64,000 nt of DNA from contig NC_092472.1 of assembly GCF_047495875.1 (NCBI RefSeq), positions 1,624,849 to 1,688,848 on the forward strand. The letters are read 5' to 3'. The DNA comes from Pithys albifrons albifrons. Its lineage: Eukaryota > Chordata > Aves > Passeriformes > Thamnophilidae. Below are positions 12,053-23,958 of the stretch, piece after piece. The first letter of the stretch is position 1. Each line of letters opens with the position of its first letter. The notes under the pieces were generated by a model, which ran no database searches, was not told where the DNA came from, and saw only the letters and a list, made by a program, of their open reading frames with translations. The position numbers were made by a program, and so were the translations under genes.

Positions 12053-14699
12053 GTTAACAAAGAAAGCTCATTTTCCAACAGACAGTCCTGTATCCAGGAT
12101 CCCTCTGGACCAGCATCCCATTGGCAAGGGACGTGTGCCAGCTGTGCCATCAAGCCCAAACAACATCAGCTTAGAGGTTTTATTTCATGCTGAAGAATAA
12201 TCTAATACTTTTTGTCTCCTTTGGAATTTTACACAACATCTCCTTTCCCTGCAGAAGTTTGGGAGCAGCTTTATTTGACACCTCCCAGGGAGATGCTCTG
12301 TGGGGCAGGCCATTGTGGGACACACCTGCACTCAGGTGCTCTATCCAAGGGAGGGAGTGGCTTCACTCTGGAGGGGATGTGGCTGCTCTGCCCAAACATT
12401 TGCTGTTCCTCTCTTGTACCACAGGCAAACACAGCCCCTTTGCTCCCTCCCCAGCCAGACAACCCCATTGGATTGGCACCAGCAATCACTTCTGAATCCT
12501 CAGCTGAGCCAGGTGGCCGAATGTATGGGAGAGGGATCCTTCCAAGCTGCGTGCCAAGCTCATGTTCTCTGCTGTGGGGCCCCACTTTGTGCTGGGGAAG
12601 AGTTGGGACTCCAAACCGTAGTGTCATGGGATGCTCTGGGCAGAGAATCCACTGCTGTTGGCTGGAGGTGCTGAGAGACAGCCCTGATCCTGCTGCAGCT
12701 CTGAAAATAGATCTGCACCTGCTGTTCACATCAGCTCTGCCACAGAACCCTGTCCAGGGGTGTAAATCACTCAGGAACAAGAGAGATTTTGAAAACAGAC
12801 TCCACTCATCCTCCTCATCAAGGAAACAGCCCAGACAAGGAGCCCAAATCTTTCTGAGCACTCAAAAGTTGAGACAGCACATTACAAGTGGTAGAAAGAC
12901 AACCCCACCCAAGTGACAACTGTGCAGGGAAGGTGGGCAAGAGACTCACCTGAATTAAAAAACACGGGCAAAGACCCAGGTATAAGTTGACTTGAAAGTA
13001 TCTGAAGAACTTCCAGGATAATGAAATGATCTTGCACGTGCCACCCTCTGGCTTCCCTGCCCCTTTTGTGCTCCTTTGCCTTGCAGGGGGGTTCCAGACC
13101 TGCCAGAGCACACTGACTGTCCCTTTGTGTCCCCTGCTTTGTACCTGCTGCCCAGAATCACAGCTGTGCTGCTTATTCTGTGAAGGAAAGTGTGACAAGG
13201 TAGTAAAAGATTGCATCAGTCCAAATTTCAAAACCAACTAATCATTTTAAACATTTTTATTCTGGGTTATGGCTTGAGCTGCTTGAAATTCAATATCTGG
13301 GTTGTGAAGAAGTTCAACAATGCCTCTAAATTCATCTTTAACCACTGTGATTTCCAAAATCATATGACATTTTTCAAAGTCTTTGCCCATGAATTCAAAG
13401 TGAGGACAGAAAAGCCCCATCTATTCCAGAAGGCAGGGAATGTTTATCCCCAGGAGAAGCTGTAGGGTACATATTTGGAGGAAGTTGCTTCTGAAGGTGC
13501 TTACAAGATATTTACAAGAACTGAGTTCTGGATGTTGGTAAGAAGGAGCTGAGTGATGAACAGGGATGCACAGAGTAATGAAATCTGAATATACAGGGAA
13601 TACAAATGCAAAGAGAGCAAGAGCAGCTCCAGCTGTCGCTGCCTGCTGGTTTAACCAGCTGTGGGCTTGTGGTCACTGCACCACTTGCTTAGAACCAGTG
13701 ATTTCATGTCATATGTACAAGGAACATTTCAGTTCCAACCAGTCCCAGGTTTGCCCAGCCCTTCCCCTCTGCCAGGCCCCTGCCCTGCTCCAGGCTCAGC
13801 CAGCTGTGATGGGGAGGAGCAGAGTGAGGAGAGTCTATCACTGCCAGCCCAGGCCATGTGACCCCTCTCCCCCTGGGATTGTGTTGGTGGCAATCAGGCT
13901 GGATTTGTGCATCTCAAAGATGCAGAAATAAAGCCCTTGGTTTGGCACAGGTGACCTTGAACTGTCTGAGAATAAACTAAAATAAAGCTTGCCTTAGGTC
14001 TGTGTTCCCATTGCCCTTGAGCTCTCATGGTCCTGTGGTTCCCAGGAATTCTGCTGCTCTTCCCACATCACACCACAGCACTGGCTGAGAAAAAGGACAC
14101 ACTCCAGTCCATGAGGTTCCTGAAAAAACAATGCTGATTTCCCTTAACAAAGGAGATCATCTGGATGCCTGTTTCCCCACTGCAGGGGCTGGGAAGGAGC
14201 ATGGCCCAGCATATCTGGATGTGTCACATGGGGCAAGTTAAACACTCAGCAATGGGCTCAGGACCTGCCAAACTATCACAGAGGCAGTAGAAGAAGGGGA
14301 AGTCTGGCCAGCTTTCCCATGGATGTGTGCTGGCTCCAGCATTCCTGCTGGAAGTCTGTGTGGCAACTTGAATTTCCTCATTTCACTGCTCTTGTTTCAG
14401 TTATCCATTCATGGAGTGGAAAAGCCAAACAAAAGAAGAGCACCCAAAGTACGTGATTAATCACTCCCAGGCAGTGGCCAAAGCAAGTCATGGCAAATAA
14501 CTCCCCAGCACTCTGCTGAAACACAGGGGATGGGGTGTCCAGCCAGCTCTGACCAGCAGCCTCCTAGAAATGTGTGTTTGCAGGAAACTCAACAGAAAAA
14601 AAGACAGTATTTGTTACTGGCGCCTTCTCCACTTCTGTGACTTGCCTAATATGGCAAAACATGGTCAGGGTGAAGCAGAAGGTGCAAACAAACTGTGCT
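12053..14699. other. Intergenic, nothing recognised
   Basis: I see no repeat family, RNA gene or exon. The 234- and 196-codon overlapping open frames at 12212-12916 and 12861-12271 lie in opposite strands of the same stretch and show no domain. Confidence 0.55.
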
Positions 14700-15080
14700 G
14701 TGCTCACCAGGACAGCAGCTGGGCAGGAGGACTGGAGGAGACAGAGTGGAGTGGAGACCTCAGAGCAGACTTCCATTACTGGAAGGGGCTCCAGGGAAGT
14801 AGGAAAGGGACTCTGCAGCAGGAGCTGGAGTGACAGGACAAGGGGGAAGGGGGACAAAGTGACAGAGAGCAGGTTTAGATTAGATAATAGGAAGAAATTG
14901 TTCCCTGTGAGGGTGGGCAGGCCCTGGCACAGGTTGGGCAGAGAAGTTGTGGCTGCCCCATCCCTGGGAATGTCCAAGGTCAGGCTGGAGCAACCTGTGC
15001 TGGTGGTTGGCATGGGGTGGGACTGGATGGGCTTTGAGGTCCCTTCCAATCCAAACCATTCTGTGACTCTGTGATTCCAC
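14700..15080 (+). mobile_element. CR1 LINE 3' fragment
   Basis: It carries 'gagtgacaggacaaggggga', 'gtgggcaggccctggcacag', 'gctgccccatccctgggaat' and the 3' end ccaaaccattctgtgactctgtgatt. Confidence 0.9.
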
Positions 15081-15639
15081 CCCACCTGGAAGGACACTTG
15101 ACTTTATTTCCCTGCAGGATTCAGATCTCTCAGCTCTCATAAGTGGGGGACAGCTCTCAAAAGTTTTGCTTAAATTCAGCCCCATACACAGCTCAGGCTT
15201 TCAAAAGCACCTGCTGCCAGATGCACAGAGCCCTGGTGAACATCCAGCCCACAACAAGGCCCCTAAACAAGGGCTAGAGCCTCCTGGAATTAGCCCTTTG
15301 GAGCTAAGGACCTCACTGCAGGCTTGCTATTGTCACACAGTGGCCACCAAATGCAGGAGAACCTTGAGGACAACAGATCTTATCCAAGATCACAAGTAGA
15401 AAGGCCTTGCCCTGCAAACTTCTTCCTCCGTGGGCTCCCCTCCCTCTGCCCCCGAGGGGCACGTGGCACAGGTGGGGCAGCACCAGCACACAACCCACAG
15501 CTGGAAGCAGACCATGGATAATGGTGTTTCATTTTGTGTTCTCAGCTTGCCAGCACACATTAGGCTGTGTGTCTGGTTAGGGGAGAGAACTTAAGCTCTG
15601 GAATAAAAGCTACAATTTTTTCTTTGTGTGTGAATGTGG

Positions 15640-15797
15640 AAGAAGGGCCCCTACTAAGTGAGATCAAGGTCCTGGTGTGGCCAAGGGAAAGGACCCAGGT
15701 GGAAGGTGTCCCTGCTCATGGCAGAGGGGTGGAACAAGAGGATCTTTAAGACCCCTCATGGCACAAACTGTTCTGTGGTTCTGTGATTCTGTGAATG
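15640..15797 (+). mobile_element. Short CR1 3' end
   Basis: Only the last part of a CR1 remains: 'ggaaggtgtccctgctcatg', aagaggatctttaag and the terminal repeats 'ctgtggttctgtgattctgt'. Confidence 0.65.
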
Positions 15798-15935
15798 GAA
15801 TCAGACCCAGCTCTGAAAGGAGGAGGCTGTGCTCCATTCACACTCCAAAGCTCATCCAGCTCCACCTCTTCCTCGTGGCTGGGATCTTTACCCACCACCC
15901 CTCTGCCATGGGAAGCACTGTCAGGGCAGAGTTTA

Positions 15936-15979
15936 GGCCAAGCAAAGAGTCTGGCAAAGCCAAGCAAAGAGTCTGGCAA
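15936..15979. repeat. 22-bp tandem duplication
   Basis: The 22-bp unit starting gccaagcaaagagtctgg is repeated twice, with a partial third start. It is a small local slippage event. Confidence 0.85.
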
Positions 15980-16286
15980 AGCCAAGCTGCAGAAAAGCTC
16001 CCAAGCTTTGTCCTGTAGAAAGCTACCAAAGCACACCAAGCCCAGACCCACCATCACTGACCCAGGTCCACCACTGGAAAATGAGCCAAAGACAGCACAG
16101 AGAGACAAAGCATAAGGAAGTTCTGCCCCAAGTCTGCTCTGAGGCATTGTTCCCAACAAATTAGTCTTTTCTAAGATAATTAACAAATTACAGTGTCTCT
16201 GTTGACTTTCTTTTTTGTATCCATACACTCCAAAATAACCACAGGGAAATAAACACCACAGAGGTTTTGTTGTACCTGTTTGAATC

Positions 16287-16530
16287 CATGAATCCCAGAA
16301 TGGTTTGGGTGGGAAGGGACCTTAAAACTCATCCAGTTCCAGCCATGCCATGGACATGGGCACCTTCCACCAGCCCAGGTTACTCCAAGTTTATCCAACC
16401 TGGCCTTGGACACTCCCAGGGATGGGGCAGCCACAGCTTCTCTGGGCACCCTGTGCCAGGGCCTGCCCACCCTCACAGGGAAGGATTTCTCCCATATATC
16501 TGACACAAGTTTCCCTCTTTCAGTTTGAAC
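16287..16530 (-). mobile_element. CR1 LINE 3' fragment
   Basis: On the minus strand this ends at the CR1 3' terminus (plus: 'atcccagaatggtttgggtg', gggaagggacc) and extends back through gatggggcagccacagctt and ctgccagggcctgcccacc-type sequence. Confidence 0.9.
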
Positions 16531-17734
16531 CTCTCTTTTTGGTTTGATGACACTGCAATAAAAATGTCCCTCAGCAGTTCAGGGCACTTTGCCCACCCCT
16601 TCCCATCCTGGGCTGGCATTAAACAGGGCCCCAGAGCATCTTAAATGCAACATTTTGAGTGCAAATACCCACAGGCTTCCTATTTTCCCCAAGGATTATA
16701 CAAAGTCAAAAAACCTCCTCAGATATGGAGATGCAGAAGGGGCAGGACAGAAGGGGCAAGTAGAAGGAGGAAACCAGTTGGTTTGTGCAGGCTGAAAACT
16801 GCAAATCCTCCTGTTCAGGGAGTGTGTGCATCCAGGCAAACCCAGGGGGACACCCCCAGGGGCTCCTTCTCCATGTTCTTGTCCAGTAACATCACCAAGA
16901 CTCTTTCTCCTACAGAAACAAAGCAAGGTGTGTGTCCCCTGCTCCCTCTCTCCTGGAAGGCCCATGATCTGCTCACTGAGATCTGCCAGAGCAGCTCCAG
17001 AGCCCAAGGGGCTGTGAGGGGGCACGTGGGGGGCACATGGGGGGCACATGGGGGGCACTGTGGTGCTGCTCAGAGTGTCTGAATGACTCAGCCCTGTGCC
17101 AGCCCCATGCCTGCTGCTGCACCAGCCCTGCCAGCTGGGCTTTGAAGGGAGACAATTTATCCTTCAGCATCACTCTGTGCCTTCTGGGCACTCAGGGCTA
17201 ATTTGGGTGTTGCTTTCACTGCTGCTCTTGCCCTGAATATGTGATCTTTCTCCCTCCATTCCAATTTTCTTTGCAATTGGTGCAGGCATTTATGGCCTTT
17301 CCTTTTGGTGAAATGTGATCTTAGCAAAGCAGAGTGTGACCTGCCTTGCCTTCAGGCCAGCACAGCTTTCTCCTGAGGCATCCCTGGCACTGGGCACACT
17401 GAAGATTTCCCCACAGCAATAGGGGTGCTGCTGGGGAAAACACACTATTTTTTCCAAGGTGAACATATTTTCTCCACCTGTGCCAGAAGGGCTGCCAGGT
17501 GCCACCCAGGAGCCAGAGCTGAGGGGCAGTCCAGGGCATTCCCAGCAAGGCATTCAGACCACAGTGCAGGCTCCCTCTGTTTTTAGGGGAAACACAAATA
17601 AATAGAGAGGTACCTCACTGCCAGGACCCAGCCTGGCACTCTGCTTAACCACGAGCTTGACTGGAAAAAAAATTCTTCTGTGGGAGCACAACCACTTCCA
17701 CAGCAATCTTTTCCCATGTTCTGCTTGTACTTAA
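16531..17734. other. Intergenic, one 12-bp microrepeat
   Basis: At 17019-17058 a 12-bp unit (gcacatgggggg) is repeated about three times. Otherwise no gene or repeat family is recognised. Confidence 0.55.
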
Positions 17735-17795
17735 TCTCCAGGATGTGACATCATCATCTTCTGAGGTCCTTTCCCAACCCTGGAGTTCAGTGATT
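17735..17795 (+). mobile_element. CR1 3'-tip remnant
   Basis: The words 'tctgaggtcctttcccaacc', ctggagttcagtgatt match the last 40-50 bp of CR1. Confidence 0.45.
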
Positions 17796-17799
17796 GCCA

Positions 17800-18545
17800 C
17801 CATAAATTTGGCAGATGAAGTTTAACAAGGGGAAGTGCCACATTCTGCCCCTGGGATGGGGCAACCCCGGATGGATGGACAGAGTGGGAATGAGAGGCTG
17901 GAAAGCAGTGCCAGGAAAGGGCCCTGGGGGTGCTGGTCAGTGGCCAGTTGGCCACAAGTCATCAGTGCCCTGGGGCCAGGAGGGACATCCCTGTCCTGGG
18001 GGGCATCAGGCACAGCATGGCCAGGAGAGGGAGGGGATTGTCCTGCTCTGCTCTGCACTGGGGCAGCCTCACCTGCAATGGGGGGACAGTTTGGGGGGAC
18101 ACAATGGAAGGAAGATACTGAGCCTTTGGAGAGTGTCCAACGGAGGGAAACAAAGATGGTTCACGGCCTGCAGGGGAAGTGTGTGAGGAGCAGCTGAGGG
18201 CACTTGGTGTGTTCAGAGGAGAAGAGGAGACTGAGGGGAGACCTCACTGCAGGTACTACTTCCTCGGCAGGGGCAGAGGAGGGGCAGGCACTGAGCTCTG
18301 CTCTGTGGGGACCAGGGACAGCACCCAGGGAATGGCTGGAGCTGTGCCAGGGCAGGGTCAGGTTGGATCTCAGGGAAAGGTTCTTCTCCCAGAGGGTGGT
18401 GGGCACTGACCAGGCTCCCCAGGGCAGTGGGCACAGCCCCAAGGCTGCCAGAGCTCCAGGAGGGTTTGGATGATGCTCTGGGGTACAGGGTGTGACTCTT
18501 GGGGCTGGTCCTGTGGGTCCCTTCCAACTCAGCACACTGTGTGAC
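17800..18545 (+). mobile_element. CR1 LINE fragment including the end of ORF2
   Basis: One of the longest CR1 copies in the window. It starts in the C-terminal ORF2 region (translation MKFNKGKCHILPLG, typical of CR1 reverse-transcriptase ORF tails), passes through broken reading frame, and ends in the same 3' end as the 1676 copy. It is dead: the frame is interrupted repeatedly. Confidence 0.92.
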
Positions 18546-18904
18546 TGTGAAGGCTGCAGCTCACCCAGCTCTGTGCAGCTCTTTGAGCTCATCTGTGTTT
18601 CCTCAAAGCCTTTTCAATGCTCAGAAGGTGCTCCCTGGCTGTGACAGATCCCTGAGGAACACACTGCCCCATCCTCCCACATGTCTCCTCCTCCCAGAGC
18701 TGGCAGTTTGTCCTTCCTTGGCATCAATAGCAAATTTAAAGCATCCTGTTGTGTATGGGATCAGGAACTGTGTCTTTGTGGCAGCATCTTGTCCCTTCCA
18801 GTTTGCCTTTTCATTTGGTCTTTGCAAAACTTTGCCAGGTTTTGACCCCAGTGGCACAAAGAGACAAAAGCAGATGGAGACAGTGTGGGGGTACATGTTG
18901 GAAC

Positions 18905-19010
18905 CATCAGAGAATCTCAAAACATGCCGAGTTGGAAGGGACCCCAAGGCTCATCCAGTTCAGCTCCTGGCCCTGCACAGGTCCATCCCCAGGAGTCACA
19001 CTGGGAAAGG
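18905..19010 (-). mobile_element. CR1 LINE 3' fragment, short
   Basis: Plus-strand text 'gagttggaagggaccccaag', gctcatccagttcagctcc and ccctgcacaggtccatccccagg is the reversed CR1 3' end. It faces the 3' end of the copy ending at 18545. Confidence 0.8.
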
Positions 19011-20969
19011 TTTGGAATCCACAGTTTTATTGAGACAGACCAGAAAAATCAGGCTACCCCCAGGCTGGAATGACCTCAGCACCTGAAGCCATGCAAAGCA
19101 ACATGGCAAGAGGGAGGGAAGCCTTGGGAGGGTGGTAAAATTAAACTTTTCCCAAGCAGAACATTTTTATGGATTTGATAACCACCAGCATTTCATTTTG
19201 ACATTAAGATTCCAGTCAAGATAATGGGAAATGGCAGCTTTCTGTTAAAAGCCTTTTTTTTCACAACACCATTCAAAGAGCTTAGAAGCATTTGCTCCAT
19301 TTCTGTTGGAGAATTTCACCTACAAGCAGCCCTACATGTTCTGTGTTTTCAAAAATATTTCCATATGCTAAAGGAATGCAAATGGTTGCCAAGGAAAGGG
19401 GCTGTTACAGCAGCAGACTGGGGCTGTTTTTCAAGGAAAAACTGCTGCAGAAACGAGGTATCCACAGAGGTGCACTAAAGCAACACTAACTGCAGTGACC
19501 TTGAGATGACCTAGACCTCCTCATATTACAAAAATGAAAAGGGAGTTAGAAAACCTGAGGCCAATTAGCCCCTTTTTTTTTTTCCTGGAGACATGATGAA
19601 ATTTCCTGAAACAAAAACTTTAGCAAATTCTATAAAATACTTCTAGCTTTGGTGGAAAAATAAATTATTGCCTTTTTATCTCCTCATTCCTGAGGCACAG
19701 AACTGGCCCACTTCTGTTTGTGCAGATGGATTGGAGGGAAAACACCCAGAGAAGGGCCAAGTGGTGAGATTCTTGGCACGAGCAATTAAGTGTGAAGTTA
19801 TTCTCAGGGCTGCCTATTTATTATTGCAGCAGGAATCATTAAGATTATATGGAAAGATATTGTCTGGGAAAAAGTGTGAAGTCAGGATTATATGTCCTGA
19901 AATGTGATTAGTGAGCAAAGCACGGTCTGTCCTGGCAGGGTCTCTGGGGAGCAGCAGGGGCTGTGCTCAGGTGGCTCCCAGGACTCCTCTGGGGCTGAGC
20001 TTCACTTGGAGCCACATCCAGGAGGCCCAGAGGGCAAGAGGATTTGTCTCCTCATCACTGCCCTCCTGTGCTCCATGCCCATTGTGCCAGTTTGGCTTGG
20101 CTGCCTTGCCAAGCTCAAGCTGCCCCCGTTCCCTCCCGCTCTTCCTAAGCAAGAGGAAAAAAAACCTGAACCACCCAAAACCTGAACCAAAACTGAATTA
20201 TATCAGAATATGTACATATTTCAGATATTTACAATTATATATACAATTTGTACATACAGTCGGGAGCTCCCGGGGTGAAAAGGGAAAAAAGAGGGAGAAA
20301 CAGGGGCAAAGGAGGGACAAAAACCCCAGAACAGACAAGTACAATCAAAAACCCCCCAAAACCTGGTGCAACATGGAACTCAGCAAAAATACAGTCTCCC
20401 CAGCTTCCCTCAAGAGAAGGCCAGCACCCTCTCTGGTCTTCCCCATGGCAGATAACAGCAGTCCTTGCAACCAGGCCTCAGGCTCTGGTAAGTGAGACCA
20501 ACACAGAGACCAACTGCCCCCAAACCTCACCAGAAGAAGAAGGGAAGAAACTTTCTATTTCTCTTATTCATACTCCCTTGTTACATAAAAAACTAGTGTG
20601 GAACATCTGGGAAATGGGCATTTCCTCAGTTACAACTGGTTACTAAGGAAGGCCTGGATCAAAACTGCCACATTCATCCTCATCTCTCCTACTCCATTCC
20701 CTGGCATGAGGGTTCTGGTGGCCCGAGGTGCTGCAGAGCATCACTCACGTCCCGTGCAGCTGATCCCGGAGGAGGGTGTGGAGCTCAGCAGCTTCCCATC
20801 ATCCCAGCCCAGCAGGGTTGGGGGATGGCTCAGCATCCTGTGAACACCTCCCAGGCTGTCCCAGGGAGAGGCACCATCCTGCAGGAGCTGCTGCCCAGGG
20901 TGAGGGACACCCATGGGACACTGTGGCTGCCCTTTGAGTGCTTCATCCGGGAGGTGTTGAGCAAGACCC
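19011..20969. other. Intergenic; possible old LTR-like patch at 20060-20500
   Basis: From 20060 to 20500 there is a TATA-like AT stretch (20228-20262), a palindromic gggagctccc (20263-20272) and a purine-rich run (20277-20320) recalling an LTR/polypurine boundary, but nothing decisive. The rest is unique. Confidence 0.35.
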
Positions 20970-21447
20970 ACAGATCTGAGGGGCTGGAGGGGGTCCAGAG
21001 AAGAGCAGCAAGGCTGGTGAAGGGACTGGAGCACAAGTGCTGTGGGGAGAGGCTGAGGGAGCTGGGGGTGTTCAGCCTGGAGAAGAGGAGGCTCAGAGGT
21101 GACCTCAGCACTGTCTGGAACTGCCTGAAGGGAAGTTCTGGCCAGGTGGGGGTTGGTCTCTTCTCCCAGGCACTCAGCAATAGGACAAGGGGGCACGATG
21201 GGCTCAAGCTCTGCCAGGGGAAATTTAAGCTGGACATCACAAAAAAATTCTTCCCAGAGAGAGTGCTCAGGGATTGGAATGGGCTGCCCAGAGAGGGGGT
21301 GGATTCCCCATCCCTGGAGGTTTTTCAGCTGAGCTTGGCCGTGGCACTGAGTGCCATGATCTGGTAAAGGGACTGGAGTTGGCCCAAGGGTTGGACTTGA
21401 TGATCTCGGAGGTCTTTTCCAACCCAATCCATTCTGTGATTCTATCC
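20970..21447 (+). mobile_element. CR1 LINE 3' fragment with open ORF2 tail
   Basis: The plus frame retains an uninterrupted CR1 ORF2 C-terminal tail ([39 protein letters not shown]) to a stop at 21365. The 3' end is 'ggtcttttccaacccaatcc', attctgtgattctat. Its body is nearly the same as the copies at 42090 and 54712. Confidence 0.94.
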
Positions 21448-21910
21448 CAAGTGCTGGTGGTTTGGACTCTTCCTTTCCCAGCCTGAGTCCCGTGGCATCT
21501 GCTGTAATGTGTGCCAGGGGTTTGGAGCCTGCCAGGAGCCTGTGCCCAGATCCAAGGGTGCCCACGGGGAGCCAAACCCTCCAGAGGGATTTGGGGTGTG
21601 CCGAGTATCCAAGTGCCTTTTCCCAAAGAATTCCCCAACACCACCTCCGAGGAGGTGCCACGGAGCAGACAAGCACAGCGCAGGGTGGAGGGCACAGACA
21701 ACACACAGCTCATCAAGCACGGCGTGTTTGGATGGGAAAGACCTGCAGGATCGTCGGGTTCGGCTGCAGGCCAGGAGCCTCTTGTGCTGATCCCAGTAAT
21801 CCAGGAACAGGGAGCTGAACTCCTGGGACACAGCTGGATGTCCCGGCCACGGGGCTGCCCCGGGGTCACAGCCACGAGCAGACAGAGGGAAAGGCGATAC
21901 GGGGAGAGAG

Positions 21911-22421
21911 GGCGGTCGGATCCAGAGCCTTCCAGGGCAGAGGGGGGTCGGATCCAGAGCCTTCCAGGGCAGAGGGGGGTCGGATCCAGAGCCTTCCAGG
22001 GCAGAGGGTGGTCAGATCCAGAGCCTTCCAGGGCAGAGGGGGGTGGGATCCAGAGCCTTCCAGGGCAGAGGGTGGTCGGATCCAGAGCCTTCCAGGGCAG
22101 AGGGGGGTCGGATCCAGAGCCTTCCAGGGCAGAGGGGGGTCGGATCCAGAGCCTTCCAGGGCAGAGGGGGGTCGGATCCAGAGCCTTCCAGGGCAGAGGG
22201 TGGTCGGATCCAGAGCCTTCCAGGGCAGAGGGGGGTCGGATCCAGAGCCTTCCAGGGCAGAGGGCGGTCGGATCCAGAGCCTTCCAGGGCAGAGGGGGGT
22301 CAGATCCAGAGCCTTCCAGGGCAGAGGGCGGTCGGATCCAGAGCCTTCCAGGGCAGAGGGGGGTCGGATCCAGAGCCTTCCAGGGCAGAGGGTGGTCGGA
22401 TCCAGAGCCTTCCAGGGCAGC
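21911..22421. repeat. 32-bp minisatellite, 16 copies
   Basis: The unit is 32 bp (cggatccagagccttccagg plus gcagagggggggt-type end), each with a GGATCC site. Landmark T positions run 21916 to 22396 at exact 32-bp steps. Variation is confined mainly to one base of the G-run (C, G or T) and an occasional cag for cgg. Because 32 is not a multiple of 3 and no frame holds a stop, long open frames appear on both strands; none is a gene. Confidence 0.97.
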
Positions 22422-23404
22422 CGGAGCTCGTTGGCACTCCCAGCCCCACAGAGCAGGGAGGGCAGTGCCAAAGGGGAGACAAACAGTGCCCATCCCTGAT
22501 GCCTGAGGGATACACCCAAGTTACCTTGTGTGGGGATGTGTAAACCCCCTCTGAGGAATCTCTCTTTGGTTAAGTTGCATTTTTTAACGTCTTAAATTAT
22601 TGTTTAGAATATTCTAACAAAAAAACCCTCAATGGTAAAATGAAATTAAAATCTTTTAAGGATAAAAATGAACTGTTTGAGTCAGTGCTCACAGGTTTCA
22701 GTGGGCACATGCCAGGCATTAACAGATGATAAAAGCAACCAGGGCAACTGAGGGAGCTCAAACATGAAAGCAGAGAGGTCTCAGTCCAGTCCATCATCCT
22801 GCACAGCTCCTGCACTCAGACCCTTGAGGCATTGAAAGGGGGTGGCAGCTACAGACATGGCCAATTCCTGCTGACTCCTGTCATCTTGTGCCCTGAATTC
22901 CTGGTATACAGGAAAATAAAAGGCACTCCTGCAGAAGGCAGGGAGCACTCCCACAAAGTCACCCCTCTCAGAGTGGGGCTATCTCCTGCTGTCCCACAGA
23001 GCACAACACAAATAAATGCTCTTCAAGTATCCAGGGAGCAGCTGGACCTTGGGATAGCCAAGGAATGCTCCAGCCCACCCCCATGGCAGCAGGAACCTGC
23101 ACCCCAAACCTGCCAGGGCAGAGCAGGGCGTGTGCTCAGCACCCTGGGCTGGCGCACAGGGTCAGGCCACCCCAGAGGCCCTACAGTGTCCTGGGGGTGG
23201 GTCTGCACTGCAGGGACAGTCACAGCCCATTTCAAAGGGGCTCTGAGCCCTCTGGCAGCACAGCCAAGGGAGGGTGTTCCTGGAGACTGGGCCTGGCATG
23301 GGAATTTCAGGAAAAGCTCTGGTGGGATGGGGTGGAGAAGAAGGTCTTTTCTGAATTTATTTTTTACATTATTCCTGCTCTTTTCTCCCTGAACCCCCAC
23401 AGTG
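22422..23404. other. Intergenic, nothing recognised
   Basis: Unique sequence between the minisatellite and a CR1. No exon or RNA gene is seen. Confidence 0.55.
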
Positions 23405-23958
23405 TGGGCAGCAGGGCAGGGGGGATTGTGCCCCTCTGTCACCTCAGGTCAGACCCCACCTGCAGAGCTGCCTCCAGCCCTGGGGCCAGCACAGGAAGGA
23501 CATGGAGCTGTTGGAGAGAGTCCAGAGGAGGCACCAAGATGGTCAGAGGATGGAGCAGGAAAGACTGGGAGAGCTGGGATTGTTCAGCCTGGAGAAGAGA
23601 AGCTTTGGGATGACCTCATTGTGGCTTCCAGTGCCTGAGGGAGCTGACAGGAAGGATGGTGAGAAACTACTCCCAAGGGCCTGGAGTGACAGGACAAGAG
23701 AGAATGGCTTCCCACTGACAGAGGGCAGGGTTAGATGGGATATTGGGAAGAAATCCCTCCCTATGAGGGTGGGCAGGCCCTGGCACAGGTTGGGCAGAGA
23801 AGCTGTGGCTGCCCCATCCCTGGGAGTGTCCAAGGCCAGGTTGGACAGGGCTTGGAGCAACCTGGGCTGGTGGGAGGTGTCCCTGCCCAGGGCAGGGTGG
23901 GGAACAAGGTGATTTTGAGGTCCCTTCCAACACAAATGGTTCTATAATTCCCTGATTT
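23405..23958 (+). mobile_element. CR1 LINE 3' fragment
   Basis: It starts in ORF2-tail-like sequence ('catggagctgttggagagag', tccagagg) and runs to the 3' end 'gaggtcccttccaacacaaa' and ggttctataattcc. The frame is open in patches (LGELGLFSLEKRS). Confidence 0.92.

Noticed and set aside
12212..12916. Overlapping 234- and 196-codon open frames
   Set aside because: Opposite-strand frames in unique GC-moderate DNA with no recognisable domain, splice signals or conservation that I can see.
20970..21367. A CR1 ORF2 tail as an independent gene
   Set aside because: It is a 5'-truncated LINE without a start of its own; the same tail recurs at 42090 and 54712.
21267..22506. 331- and 408-codon open frames on both strands
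   Set aside because: They are produced by the stop-free 32-bp minisatellite and read straight from CR1 sequence; there is no splice context, and the repeat cycles through all frames.
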